A DNA stretch of 64,000 nucleotides from Bernardetia sp. ABR2-2B (GTDB lineage: Bacteria > Bacteroidota > Bacteroidia > Cytophagales > Bernardetiaceae). The stretch spans positions 4,849,001-4,913,000 of the forward strand of contig NZ_CP147020.1 of assembly GCF_037126435.1 (NCBI RefSeq), read 5' to 3'. Below the pieces are notes generated by a model. The model made no database searches and was not told where the DNA came from. It was given only the letters and a program-made list of their open reading frames with translations. Both the position numbers and the translations under genes were made by a program. This document shows, in pieces, positions 1 through 8,832 of the stretch (the stretch's first letter is position 1; every line of letters begins with the position of its first letter).

Positions 1-306
1 TAGGTCAGTCTCGTTAGAGCAGACCAAAAGTAACTTTCAGATAACACGAACTTGGTATTATACTTTTCGTTTTCTACGCCGTTAGGAATTACATATCAAC
101 TAGCTGATGGCAAAAATTTATGTAAAGTTCCTACGGAACAATTTGATATTTATTTCTATTTTTTACCAATATAGAGTTCCAATGGAATAAAATACAAAAA
201 AAATAGCATATAAGTTATTGATATATAATGTGTTAAAAACCTATTTTACGTTAGATAGAGAAAAGTTTTAGAGTATTTCTGATACTTATTTGATACTGAA
301 TAAAAA
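1..306. other. Intergenic region at the window edge, no gene recognised
   Basis: This stretch lies downstream of the minus-strand kdsD stop codon. I find no convincing reading frame on either strand. It is AT-rich and contains small imperfect palindromes, for example GTTCCTACGGAAC near position 126. The left neighbour is outside the window, so a promoter or the end of a gene further left cannot be excluded. Confidence 0.5.
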
Positions 307-1284
307 TCAATAACTCAAAATATCATGCATTCTGACGATTCCTAAACAGTTATTTTCCTTATCAACGACAGGCGCAACATAAATCTGACGCTTCTTATTT
401 TCCATCACACTCAAAACTTCTGAAAGTCGCATTTGAGGATTTAATGAAATAGGATTTTTAGTCATTATTTCCTCGGCTTTTGCTGTCAATGTATCTGAAT
501 GAGTGAGAAAACGTCGCACATCTCCATCTGTAATTATTCCTTCTAGTTTATTGTTTTCTGATTCATCCATTGATTTTTCACAAACACAAACAGCACCCAA
601 ATTATACTTAGTCATCACAATGACAACCTCTTTGAGGGAATTTTGAGCCATAACAATAGGTAGATTTTCTCTACTGTGCATTACGTCAGCAGCCGTTAGT
701 AAAAGATTTCTTCCAAGCTGACCAGCAGGATGAAAGACAGCAAAATCAGTTTCTTTAAAGTTTCGTGCTTTTATAAGTGCAGCAGCCAACGCATCGCCAA
801 TGACAAGCGAAACCGTTGTGCTACTCATCGGTGCAAGGTTCAGAGGACAGGCTTCACGCTCAACAGTTGCATCTAAAAGTAAATCTAAGTTTTGAGCAAG
901 ACGAGTTTCTGTATTGCTAAAAATACCGATTGTTTTTGCGCCTACTTTATGCAGCGTTGGAAGCATTTTCACAAGCTCAATGGTAGTTCCACTTTTAGAA
1001 AGCATAATAACAATATCGCCCTTTGATACCATTCCTAAATCTCCATGAAGAGCTTCCGAAGCATTCAGAAAAACAGAAGGCGTTCCTGTACTTGCGAAAG
1101 TAGCCGAAATTTTGTGAGCAATAATTCCAGATTTGCCTACGCCTGTTACTACTATTTTTCCTTTTGAGGAGAGAATAAGTTCAATAGCTTTGTCAAAGGT
1201 GATAGAAATTTGTTGTTTTGCATTTTGAAGAGCTTCAATTTCTAAATTAAAGACTTCGTTGGCTGAATCTAGGTGGAATTGCAT
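307..1284 (-). CDS. kdsD: Arabinose-5-phosphate isomerase (KpsF/GutQ/KdsD family)
   Basis: Probably interconverts D-ribulose 5-phosphate and D-arabinose 5-phosphate, the first committed step to Kdo, the inner-core sugar of lipopolysaccharide; cytoplasmic. Residues ~40-175 form a SIS sugar-isomerase domain with the phosphate-binding stretch TGVGKSG (47-53) and the Ser/Thr-rich loop LSKSGTT. The family motif HPAGQLGR is at ~185-192, and two CBS domains fill ~200-325. The length of 325 aa matches the usual ~325-330 aa of E. coli KdsD. The ATG start gives a complete SIS fold. The next minus-strand gene upstream is a small membrane protein 160 bp away, so kdsD is probably transcribed on its own or read through. 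Assignment to KdsD rather than the capsule- or glucitol-linked KpsF/GutQ paralogues is by default; no capsule genes are nearby. Confidence 0.93.
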   Translation of the reverse strand: MQFHLDSANEVFNLEIEALQNAKQQISITFDKAIELILSSKGKIVVTGVGKSGIIAHKISATFASTGTPSVFLNASEALHGDLGMVSKGDIVIMLSKSGTTIELVKMLPTLHKVGAKTIGIFSNTETRLAQNLDLLLDATVEREACPLNLAPMSSTTVSLVIGDALAAALIKARNFKETDFAVFHPAGQLGRNLLLTAADVMHSRENLPIVMAQNSLKEVVIVMTKYNLGAVCVCEKSMDESENNKLEGIITDGDVRRFLTHSDTLTAKAEEIMTKNPISLNPQMRLSEVLSVMENKKRQIYVAPVVDKENNCLGIVRMHDILSY

Positions 1285-1382
1285 TATTACTTTTTTAGGC
1301 TGTTTTTTTCTAACTTTTCATTAGCCAAAAGTAGTAAAAATAGTCTTATGGATTTGATATTTAGAATAGATTTGAAGTTTTT

Positions 1383-1431
1383 TAAACTATTGTCAGAGTT
1401 CTTTTGGATTACCAAAAAACTACTGACAATT
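1383..1431 (-). repeat. Dispersed ~45-bp dyad repeat, copy 1
   Basis: Inverted-repeat element with outer arms ATTGTCAG...CTGACAAT (1389-1430) and inner arms around TTTTGG-ATTA-CCAAAA. Read on the minus strand it matches 13567-13614 on the plus strand with about two differences. It follows the stop of the minus-strand gene at 1445. It could fold into a hairpin, but lacks a clean U-tract in that direction. Confidence 0.7.
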
Positions 1432-1444
1432 TTTTTATGAAATA

Positions 1445-1711
1445 TTATTGAGAAAGAGAATTATAAATTTTTCTAAGCATCTTGAATGAAAACAATGAAA
1501 TGAGTAAAGGAAATAAGAATAAAACCATGTTTATTCCTACTAAAAAATTAATTCTACTTCTAGTAGATGATTGAAAGCTTACATATTTTTCTAAACTAAA
1601 ATCTCCTAATTGAGAAATCAAAGAATAGAGAAATAAAAATGAAATTACAAAACAAGTTACTGTGATAATTCCCAATAAAAATATTTTCAAAAACAGAATT
1701 GTATCTTTCAT
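1445..1711 (-). CDS. Small two-helix membrane protein, unknown
   Basis: An 88-residue protein of no recognised family. Two strongly hydrophobic segments are visible, at ~8-32 and ~56-75, separated by a short polar stretch with YVSFQSSTRSR. The likely topology is a small hairpin inner-membrane protein with a short basic C-terminus (MLRKIYNSLSQ). It lies 29 bp downstream of the TPR/PP2C phosphatase gene on the same strand, so the two could be co-transcribed. That is the only hint to a role, and the phosphatase itself has a membrane segment. Base composition is as in the neighbours. It could be an over-called frame, but the hydrophobic pattern and the spacing favour a real gene. Confidence 0.6.
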   Translation of the reverse strand: MKDTILFLKIFLLGIITVTCFVISFLFLYSLISQLGDFSLEKYVSFQSSTRSRINFLVGINMVLFLFPLLISLFSFKMLRKIYNSLSQ

Positions 1712-1740
1712 AATTCAACAAAATAAAAATATAATTTATT

Positions 1741-4197
1741 CTAACCAATTCTAAAACCCATCAAAAGAATATCATCAATTTGTTCTTCATTTTTCATCCA
1801 ATCTACTATGGTTTCATCTAGTATTTTATGCTGTTCTTCCATTGGTTTTTGATGAATTTCTTGTAAAAGATTTCTTAGTTTTTTTATCATAAATTTTCTT
1901 CCCTGCACTCCTCCAAATTGGTCTTGATAACCATCTGAAAACATGTAGAAAGTTTTAGGAGCAGTTGAATCATTCAAATCTAAGGTATGTGTTTTGAAAG
2001 AGTCTTTTTCGTAAAAATCCTTTCCTCCAATTGGTTTTTTATCTCCTTTTATGGTTTGTATTTGTCCATCCTGAATATATAGAAGGGGGTTTTTTGCTCC
2101 TGCAAACTCTAGTATGTTTTTTTCTTTGTCATAGACACATAGAGCCATATCCATTCCGTCTCTGTTTTCAGTTTCTTGTTGTTTGAGCGTACCTTGAACG
2201 CCTTTATGAAGTTCATTAAGAATCTCATGAGGCGCAGTAATTCCTCTTAAATTTACAATTTCATTCAACAAGTCATTTCCAATAAGCGACATAAATGCCC
2301 CTGGAACACCGTGTCCTGTACAGTCAATAGCCGTCAAAACTATTCGGTTGTCTTTTTCAGTTGTCCAATAAAAATCTCCACTTACAATATCACGAGGCTT
2401 GAACAAGACAAAACCCTCTGTTTTTTTACCAAAACCAGTAAAAACCTGTGCAGGAGGAACTAAAATTGCATCTTGAATACGCTGTGCATACCGAACACTA
2501 TCCGTAACTTTTAGATAAAGTTCACTAATTTCTTCATTTTTGTGTGCCACAGCATCACGCTGCATCTGGATTTCTTCAGTTTGTTGTTCTAGCTCTGTGT
2601 TCTTAGATTCAATTTGATTTTTTTGTTCTGCGAGGGCTTTATTTTTCTTTCTTGAATTGATAAAAGCAAAACCAATAATTAGCAAGATTAATAAGGATAA
2701 AATAGCTGCAATGGTAAATATTTTTTGCTGTGCTTCTTTTTCTGCTTCTTTTATATTGGCTTCTGCTTTTGCTTCTGCTTGTTTTTTTTCTGCCTCTGCT
2801 CTCTCTCGTGCTAAAGTTTGTTTGTTTAGGTCAGCTTGTTGTTCTAATTTTTCTACTTCTCGTTTTCTGTTTATTTCTTTTTGTTGCAAGTCTTCTACTT
2901 CTCGTGCTGCTTTTTGAGCATTAAGTTCTTGTTGTGCAATCAATAACTCTTGTTTAGTGCGCTGTTTTTCTAACGCATCTTTTTCTAATCGTTGTGCTTG
3001 TAACTCTTGTTTTTGTTGCAATAAAGCTAATTCTTGATTTTGCTTTTCTAAGGTAAGTTCTTGTTCTTTTAGTTGTGCTGTTTTGAGTTCTTCATCTACC
3101 ATGTAAAGCTGCAATTCTTTTTCAGTTCGTTCTATCAAAAACTGTTGTTGTAGAAGTTCTTGTTGCTTCAAACGCTCTTCTAAAAGCAATGAATCACGAA
3201 TATCAAGGTGTTTTTCATATGATTTGAGCGCATCTTCATAGTTATTATTAGCTTGATTAATCTGTGAAGCTGTTAGATGAATATCTTGAGCTATTTCACG
3301 TTGCTGGTATTTTTGAGCATAGGCAAGTGCAAGTTCGTTGTATTCTCTTGCATTATGATAATCTCCTAATTGATAATAAATAGCTGCTGTAATATTATAA
3401 AGACGTGCTAACTCTCTAGGTTGATTTCTTGTTTCTACGAGTTTTATTGATTGCTTCAAAAAGCGTAAGGCATTATCATATTGAGATAAGTTTTGATAAA
3501 CAATAGCCGTATTAGTGAGTGTTATTGGGTCTTCTTCTAAGCCTAATTTTTTTTCTATTTTTCTGGCTTGTTCAAAATTAGTAATTGCTTTATTATAATT
3601 TCCCAAAAATTTGTGGGCATATCCAATATTATTAAGCGTTGCTGCAACAGCTGCCGAATCTCCGATGATTCTATCCATTTCCAAAACCTCTTGATTTGCT
3701 TCTAAGGCTGTTTGATAGTCTTTATTAGCTTGATATGCCGTGATTAATTGGCGTAATGCTTGAATTGTAGCATATGGCTTTCGTTGTGGCTGATAAATTT
3801 GTTTTGCGTTTTGATAGGCTGCAATAGCTTGTGAATAATCTTTTTGAGCCAAATAAGATTCTCCTAATCGCATAGAAACAACAGCTTGAGAAGATGAATT
3901 TTCGCTAATTACTTCTTGAGATTTAGTAAAATATTCGATGGCTTTATCGTGCAAACCTCCATTTTGATAAATAATTCCAATTTCTGTATAAACTTGAAAA
4001 AGAGCTTCTTTATCATTTTGCTTTTCTAATTTATTGACAGCTTGAAGATAATAACGCAATGAACTTGCAAGTTTTTGTTCACTTTGTTCATGACGTGCAG
4101 ATTTCAGCAACTCATCTACTGTTTGACTACTTTGAGCAAAAATAGAAAAGTTGATTCCGATAACCAAGAAAAAAATAAAACAAAAACGCATATACAA
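1741..4197 (-). CDS. TPR / coiled-coil / membrane-anchored PP2C (SpoIIE-type) phosphatase
   Basis: An 818-residue signalling protein. It has a signal sequence (to ~22, ending FSIFAQ), then at least six tetratricopeptide repeats (~35-330), then a long Gln/Glu-rich coiled coil (~335-490). A transmembrane helix (~493-513), a short second coiled coil (~520-560) and a PP2C-type SpoIIE phosphatase domain (~595-818) complete it. Visible phosphatase motifs are SGDFYW, DCTGHGVPGAFMS with the metal-binding Asp, and MFSDGYQDQFGG. The periplasmic TPR sensor and cytoplasmic Ser/Thr phosphatase architecture is common in Bacteroidota, where partners are often anti-sigma/anti-anti-sigma proteins or two-component systems; no such partner is adjacent here. 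The upstream 128 bp to the stress-protein gene contain two heptamer arrays. Substrate unknown. Confidence 0.88.
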   Translation of the reverse strand: MYMRFCFIFFLVIGINFSIFAQSSQTVDELLKSARHEQSEQKLASSLRYYLQAVNKLEKQNDKEALFQVYTEIGIIYQNGGLHDKAIEYFTKSQEVISENSSSQAVVSMRLGESYLAQKDYSQAIAAYQNAKQIYQPQRKPYATIQALRQLITAYQANKDYQTALEANQEVLEMDRIIGDSAAVAATLNNIGYAHKFLGNYNKAITNFEQARKIEKKLGLEEDPITLTNTAIVYQNLSQYDNALRFLKQSIKLVETRNQPRELARLYNITAAIYYQLGDYHNAREYNELALAYAQKYQQREIAQDIHLTASQINQANNNYEDALKSYEKHLDIRDSLLLEERLKQQELLQQQFLIERTEKELQLYMVDEELKTAQLKEQELTLEKQNQELALLQQKQELQAQRLEKDALEKQRTKQELLIAQQELNAQKAAREVEDLQQKEINRKREVEKLEQQADLNKQTLARERAEAEKKQAEAKAEANIKEAEKEAQQKIFTIAAILSLLILLIIGFAFINSRKKNKALAEQKNQIESKNTELEQQTEEIQMQRDAVAHKNEEISELYLKVTDSVRYAQRIQDAILVPPAQVFTGFGKKTEGFVLFKPRDIVSGDFYWTTEKDNRIVLTAIDCTGHGVPGAFMSLIGNDLLNEIVNLRGITAPHEILNELHKGVQGTLKQQETENRDGMDMALCVYDKEKNILEFAGAKNPLLYIQDGQIQTIKGDKKPIGGKDFYEKDSFKTHTLDLNDSTAPKTFYMFSDGYQDQFGGVQGRKFMIKKLRNLLQEIHQKPMEEQHKILDETIVDWMKNEEQIDDILLMGFRIG

Positions 4198-4201
4198 ATT
4201 T

Positions 4202-4229
4202 AGATTTTAGAAGTCAGATTTTAGAATTA
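4202..4229. repeat. Heptamer-phased repeat AGATTTT-AGAANTN (x2)
   Basis: Four consecutive 7-bp units: AGATTTT AGAAGTC AGATTTT AGAATTA. It starts 4 bp upstream of the minus-strand phosphatase start codon (4197). It shares the 7-bp period of the other arrays in this window. Confidence 0.6.
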
Positions 4230-4285
4230 AATTAATCCAAAATTATTTTCTTTTACATTTAGCTGTCCCTTTGATTTATCTCAAT

Positions 4286-4313
4286 TCCCATGTCCTAGCT
4301 CCCAATTCCCAAT
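4286..4313. repeat. Heptamer array, TCCCAAT family
   Basis: Four consecutive 7-bp units: TCCCATG TCCTAGC TCCCAAT TCCCAAT. It lies just beyond the stop codon of the minus-strand universal stress protein gene (stop at 4326). The same heptamer family occurs inside the coding sequence at 48187-48248. Confidence 0.75.
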
Positions 4314-4325
4314 TTCTACTCCTCC

Positions 4326-5135
4326 CTACAACTTCACAATCATTACAGGTACTTTGCTTTGAAAACTCATTCCTTGAGAAACACTTCTATGAAAAAGACC
4401 TTCAAAAAATGAACGCTCTTTTGTTAGCATAACTAATAGTTGAGCAGGTTTTTTATCTAAGAAATTACTGATTCCTTCCTGAATGCTTTTGTTGTAATTT
4501 ATTTCAAAACTCATTTTTTTCTTTGAAATAGAGGAGTAAGTTTCTTGTAGAGGGTTTAGTTGATAAGCAATTAAATTCATATCTTCTTTGCTTGTCGAAA
4601 CGTGAAGGCAAGTCAAGTGCGCTCCTAATACCTCACAGAAGAGCAACAAAGAATCTATAATATCAGCATCTCCATCATCTAAAGAAAGCGCAAAAACAAC
4701 GTGTTTAATGCTATTTTGCATTTCAATTTCAGAAGGCACAATTAGGATAGAAGAAAGCGTTTGTTCTAAAGTTTGAGAGATAAGCCGTTCGAAGGGGATT
4801 CCTTCCCATTGTGAACGGTCTTTTGCAGAAAGAATCAAAATATCAGCATCGTGTTTTTTGATGATTTTGATGATATTTTCTTTTTCTCTTCCTTGTTGAA
4901 TAGAAGTTTCTATTTTAAGATAATGTTCTGAATCTGTATAACGCTCAAAATCATATTCACTTACAAAAACGTGAAGTTGATTTTCCAAATCAGATAATAA
5001 ATGAATCGGACTGTTTTGAGGATATGTATGATGAACAATTATTTTCGAACCAAACTCTTTTGCAAGTAACGTAGCATACTGCAATGATTTTGCAGAAGAT
5101 ACAGAAAAGTTAGTTGGAACGAGTAGAGTTTTCAT
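4326..5135 (-). CDS. Universal stress protein with two UspA domains
   Basis: A 269-residue cytoplasmic protein made of two tandem UspA-like domains (~1-145 and ~146-269). The first begins with the typical MKTLLVPTNFS strand and contains DADILILSAK. The second has the matching HVVFALSLDDGDADI strand and ends in VPVMIVKL. Tandem Usp proteins of this size are usual in Bacteroidota. They bind nucleotides or respond to stress, but no single reaction is known. An ATP-binding G-2x-G-9x-G-S/T motif is not obvious in either half, so nucleotide binding is uncertain. It is followed 41 bp upstream (minus sense) by a small lipoprotein gene. No specific regulatory site was seen. Confidence 0.85.
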   Translation of the reverse strand: MKTLLVPTNFSVSSAKSLQYATLLAKEFGSKIIVHHTYPQNSPIHLLSDLENQLHVFVSEYDFERYTDSEHYLKIETSIQQGREKENIIKIIKKHDADILILSAKDRSQWEGIPFERLISQTLEQTLSSILIVPSEIEMQNSIKHVVFALSLDDGDADIIDSLLLFCEVLGAHLTCLHVSTSKEDMNLIAYQLNPLQETYSSISKKKMSFEINYNKSIQEGISNFLDKKPAQLLVMLTKERSFFEGLFHRSVSQGMSFQSKVPVMIVKL

Positions 5136-5176
5136 AATTTATTGATTACTCAAAATAAATAAGTGCTATAAATATA

Positions 5177-5542
5177 TTAATTTTTATTCAGATTTTCTAT
5201 CAAAATATCTCTTGCACAATCTGTGCTTATAATTTTCATTTGCGATTGAGACTTTTTTTCTTCCATTTCTAAAGGTGCAAATTCTTTCTCAGCTTTTGCT
5301 GCTACACAATCACAGATGTTAGAAATTGTTAGAGAATCTAGTTTTAATACAGATTTTTCATTTTCTTTATTTATTTCTGCCTTACAATCTGCCTTAAACG
5401 CTACTTTGTATTCTGATTTCCACTCTCCCTTTTCTCCTAAACTATTACAAGAAACCAAGACAATAAAAAACATGAAATAAATAATTAAGACGGATTTTTT
5501 TTCTACGAGTTTTCTTTTTAACAGATTGATACTATTTTTCAT
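5177..5542 (-). CDS. Small predicted lipoprotein, unknown
   Basis: A 121-residue protein with a long basic N-terminus, a hydrophobic segment (~18-31) and a lipobox-like VLVSC (Cys at ~32), so probably an exported lipoprotein. The mature part contains a paired-cysteine motif, NICDCVAAKAEKEF, and a later Cys in STDCARDIL. The CxC-then-C pattern resembles that of the 204-aa exported protein at 11960, and may belong to a loose Bacteroidota family of small Cys-containing periplasmic proteins. I recognise no enzyme. It lies between the universal stress protein gene and the THUMP methyltransferase gene, 21 bp from the latter, all on the minus strand, so a three-gene transcript is plausible. Confidence 0.7.
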   Translation of the reverse strand: MKNSINLLKRKLVEKKSVLIIYFMFFIVLVSCNSLGEKGEWKSEYKVAFKADCKAEINKENEKSVLKLDSLTISNICDCVAAKAEKEFAPLEMEEKKSQSQMKIISTDCARDILIENLNKN

Positions 5543-5563
5543 AAATTGTTTAACCTACTTCAA

Positions 5564-6649
5564 TTAAATTTTTTCTATTACAAAAATATGAAGATACAAA
5601 CCTCCTGCTTCAGTTACATATTCTTTTGTGATTTTATACTTTTTTATCATAAAAATAACTTCTCTAAAAACGCCTTGCCTCATTGTCAAGACAACTATTT
5701 TTCCATTTTTAGATAAAATTTTATTAGCTGAACTCAAAAACTGGTCGTAAAGCCCTCGCATATTTACTTGCTTGGCAGACTGTATTCCGAAAGGCAAATT
5801 ACAGACAATTTTATCTAGTTGCCCATTTTCCTCCACGTAATCTTCAATTGTTTCCTCTAAATGACGAGCATTTAGCTCCCTTACTTCTACAAAATCAAAA
5901 TTATTTAGTTTCAGATTTTCTTTTGTTCCTTTAATTGCTTTCTCGTGCATATCTCCAGCCAAAATCTTGATTTTATTTCCAAACATACTTGCAGCCTCTA
6001 AAATAATTGTTCCACCTCCACAAGTACAATCCAGTAAAGAATCTCCTTCTTGAAGTCCTGCCAAAGTAAGTAGATGATAAGCTAGAGTGTGTTTTGTGGC
6101 TGCTCTGTGATGAAAAATTCGCTCAATTTTATTATAATTTCCTTGTCTATGAGCCAGAGTATCATCAGTTATTTGATAACCTACAAAAACAAAACTTCCA
6201 ATTACATCAACTCTCAAGTTATATTCATATTCAGTCAAAGAAACAGGTGTTTTATAACGCATAATTACAGTATGTCCGATATGTTTTGCCATTTCCATTG
6301 ACGTAAAATCATGTGTTCCATAACGTTCTGCACTTGCACGAAATGATTTTGCTGTTTTGAGTTCTGACAAATCTATTTCCATTATTTTTTCTTTTAGATT
6401 TTCCAAAGTTGGCTTATCTAAATAAAAACTTCCTTTTAGTTCTATGACAGAATGAATACTTCTAAGAGAAAGAATCTTTTGGAGAATAGAATTATTTTTT
6501 TCTTTATCAAAATTAGGAACAAGAAAAGAAACACGATGAGAAAAATTTTCAAACTGTTTTATTTCTGTTGCCTCTGTTATGTTTTGTTTTATTTCTTCTA
6601 TGACTAATTCTTCTAAATTATAATCACAGGTTACTAAATATTTTTTCAA
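5564..6649 (-). CDS. THUMP-domain RNA (guanine-N2) methyltransferase
   Basis: A 361-residue SAM-dependent RNA methyltransferase. The N-terminal ~1-160 is the ferredoxin-like plus THUMP RNA-binding part typical of Trm14/TrmN and RlmL-like enzymes. Residues ~165-361 are a Rossmann methyltransferase with motif I DCTCGGGTIILEA, a motif II-like AGDMHEKAIKG and the catalytic motif CNLPFG (an N-L-P-F variant of the N-P-P-Y/F signature of amino-group methylation). The most likely product is m2G in tRNA (position 6 by analogy with Trm14) or in 23S rRNA. At this length it has only one methyltransferase domain, unlike the fused E. coli RlmKL. I cannot choose the RNA target from sequence alone. Confidence 0.85.
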   Translation of the reverse strand: MKKYLVTCDYNLEELVIEEIKQNITEATEIKQFENFSHRVSFLVPNFDKEKNNSILQKILSLRSIHSVIELKGSFYLDKPTLENLKEKIMEIDLSELKTAKSFRASAERYGTHDFTSMEMAKHIGHTVIMRYKTPVSLTEYEYNLRVDVIGSFVFVGYQITDDTLAHRQGNYNKIERIFHHRAATKHTLAYHLLTLAGLQEGDSLLDCTCGGGTIILEAASMFGNKIKILAGDMHEKAIKGTKENLKLNNFDFVEVRELNARHLEETIEDYVEENGQLDKIVCNLPFGIQSAKQVNMRGLYDQFLSSANKILSKNGKIVVLTMRQGVFREVIFMIKKYKITKEYVTEAGGLYLHIFVIEKI

Positions 6650-6995
6650 GTGGTATTGTTTTTTGGTTTAATTGTAGGGAAAAGACACGTCTTTTTCTTA
6701 GCAGTAAGTAATTTTATAAACGTAGAACAGACTATACTTGACTATTTCAAGAAAAGGCATACCTTCTAGCCTTTGTTGGTGTTTTAGCGTAGCGACACCA
6801 ACAAATTACAGACCATCAGCTATATGGGTACAAAAATAGAATAAAGTTTGTTAAGCTAACTTATAAAAAATGAATTCTTGCGTTTTTTCTGCATTCTGTT
6901 TTATTTATATCTGACTATTCATGTATTTTTGTCTATAATTTTTAAAAACTCTAAGTGTTTTCGAATATACTTAAGGTTTGAATAAACGATTCTAT
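6650..6995. other. Divergent intergenic region with dispersed palindromes
   Basis: About 345 bp between divergently transcribed genes (methyltransferase, minus; LptF/G permease, plus). It contains a short palindrome AAAAGAC-AC-GTCTTTT near 6680-6695 and the perfect hairpin described at 6772-6805. I could not find a convincing TTG/TAnnTTTG promoter pair here, although both flanking genes must start from this region. Confidence 0.5.
6772..6805. repeat. Dispersed palindrome TTTGTTGGTGT...ACACCAACAAA, copy 1
   Basis: A perfect 11-bp inverted repeat with a 12-nt loop (TTTAGCGTAGCG). A second copy with almost the same loop is at 43538-43571, and a shorter relative at 55121-55136. Not followed by a T-run, so it is not an ordinary terminator. 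Confidence 0.75.
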
Positions 6996-8792
6996 ATGTT
7001 CAAAAAAATAGATAAACTGGTCGCTCATTCCTTTTTTGGGCTTTTCTTTCTTACTTTTTCAGTAGTTTTATTTATTCTACTGATGGTTTTTATGTCCAAA
7101 TATTTTGAAGATTTGGTAGGTAAAGGTTTGGGAGCAGAAGTTTTTGCAGAGCTTTTTTTCTATTTTTCACTTACTCTTGTTCCACAGGCATTGCCATTGG
7201 CTATCCTTTTGGCTTCCTTGATGGCGTTTGGGAATATGGGAGAGCATAATGAACTGACTGCCGTAAAAGGGTGTGGTATTTCACTGATTAGAATACTTAT
7301 GCCTGTTGGGCTTTTTGCTGTTTTCATGACAGGAGTAGCTTATGTTTTTAATGATAGTATTGTTCCAGAAGTGAATTTGAAAGCTTATCGTTTGCTTTAT
7401 GATGTTAGGCAAAAAGAACCTACTTTAGATTTTCCAGAAGGTTCTTTCTATAATGGTTTGCCCGGTTGGAGTATAAGAATAGGAGAAAAAGTAAAAGGAA
7501 CAGATAGCTTAAAAGATTTGATTATCTATGACCACCGAAGCGCAAGAGGAAATACAGATGTCATTATTGCTGACAAAGGTTTGATGATAAATAAGCAAGA
7601 TGAGCAAGTTTTGCAGTTTCATATAGAAAATGGCTATCATTATTCCGAACAGCTTACCAATGGAGGAAGAGACAAAAATGCTTTTATGAGAGATAAATTT
7701 GAACAAGCAACATTCAATTTTGACTTGTCTTTCTTACAAATGAATGAAACTTCAGAAGAGTTATTTCAGCAAAATAGATATATGATGACTGTTTCTCAAC
7801 TTGATGCAGAAGCAGATTCTCTACTACAAGACGCTAGAGAAGTAGAAGAGGAAAATGCAAGCCGAGCAAGAAGTTATTTTGATTATACTTTTTTTGTAGA
7901 ATTTGAGAGAGAAAGATTAGAACAACGAGCCGAACGAGAAAAAATAAAGGCTGAACAAGAAAAAGCAAAACTAGATTCTATAAATCAAAATACTTTATCA
8001 AAAGATTCATTAAAAATTCAAGAAGATAATTCTAACAGTAATTCAGATAGTTCAGGTTTGATAACAGATACTAAGCAACAAGAAGCGTTAGATTCTATCA
8101 AAAGACTCAATCCAGAGGATAATATAGATACAACTAATTCTTTCTCTTCTACTGAAAATTTTTCAAACAATAACTCTCAGAACCAAATAATGCGAGAGGC
8201 ATTGAGAGTAAATGACAAACCTGCAATCATTCCTAATGCCTTAGATGGACTAGATACGATTGATTGGAAAAACCTCCCTGATACCATTACGGTAGCTAAT
8301 CAAAATTTTACAGCAAAGAGTAGTGATGTGATATTAGAAAGAGCTCTAACAAAAGTTAGAAACATGCGCTCATTTGCCAAAACAAACGGAGAACGAATCG
8401 AACGTTTTGAGTATAACTCAAGAAGAGCTTTATTAGAAAAAAATAAACGCTTTTCTCTTGCTGTGTCTTGTTTTATTATGTTTTTGATAGGTGCGCCACT
8501 TGGAGCAATTATTAAAAAAGGAGGACTGGGAGTTCCTGTTCTGATTTCAATTGTCTTTTTTATCTTATTTTATATCATGACAATTACAGGCGATAAGTGG
8601 GCAAGAGAGGAAATTGTTTCTATTTTCATGGGTTCTTGGGCTGCAAATATATTACTCTCAATTTTTGGAGTTATATTTCTATTACAAGCAAGAGCAGATT
8701 CAAGGCTTTTTGAAATAGATGCTTATGTAGTTCTTTTTGGAAAAATCAAAAAAATATTTGTAAAAGAAAAAAAGATAGAGAAAAAGTCATAA
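6996..8792 (+). CDS. LptF/LptG-type lipopolysaccharide export permease
   Basis: A 598-residue YjgP/YjgQ-family permease, the membrane half of the LptB2FG transporter that extracts LPS from the inner membrane. N-terminal helices occupy ~1-130, beginning FKKIDKLVAHSFFGLF and with LVPQALPLAILLASLMAFG. A periplasmic beta-rich region follows, and the last helices are at ~490-580 with FLIGAPLGAIIKKGGLG, a family hallmark. Between them (~270-440) is a long, highly charged, Asn/Ser-rich insertion absent from the ~360-aa E. coli proteins and known to vary in Bacteroidota. The ATG at 6996 is preferred over an in-frame TTG at 6978, because homologues start at the K-K-x-D-K sequence. Whether it plays the F or the G role cannot be told. 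No other lpt gene is adjacent. Confidence 0.88.
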   Translation: MFKKIDKLVAHSFFGLFFLTFSVVLFILLMVFMSKYFEDLVGKGLGAEVFAELFFYFSLTLVPQALPLAILLASLMAFGNMGEHNELTAVKGCGISLIRILMPVGLFAVFMTGVAYVFNDSIVPEVNLKAYRLLYDVRQKEPTLDFPEGSFYNGLPGWSIRIGEKVKGTDSLKDLIIYDHRSARGNTDVIIADKGLMINKQDEQVLQFHIENGYHYSEQLTNGGRDKNAFMRDKFEQATFNFDLSFLQMNETSEELFQQNRYMMTVSQLDAEADSLLQDAREVEEENASRARSYFDYTFFVEFERERLEQRAEREKIKAEQEKAKLDSINQNTLSKDSLKIQEDNSNSNSDSSGLITDTKQQEALDSIKRLNPEDNIDTTNSFSSTENFSNNNSQNQIMREALRVNDKPAIIPNALDGLDTIDWKNLPDTITVANQNFTAKSSDVILERALTKVRNMRSFAKTNGERIERFEYNSRRALLEKNKRFSLAVSCFIMFLIGAPLGAIIKKGGLGVPVLISIVFFILFYIMTITGDKWAREEIVSIFMGSWAANILLSIFGVIFLLQARADSRLFEIDAYVVLFGKIKKIFVKEKKIEKKS

Positions 8793-8832
8793 AAAAATAG
8801 CTTCAAGAACATTCAAATAGCAATCAAGTAAG

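Noticed and set aside
2657-2924. Two plus-strand frames of 64 and 86 codons
   Set aside because: They lie antisense to the Gln/Glu-rich coiled coil and membrane helix of the PP2C protein; their Leu/Ser/Phe-rich composition is just the complement of that repeat.
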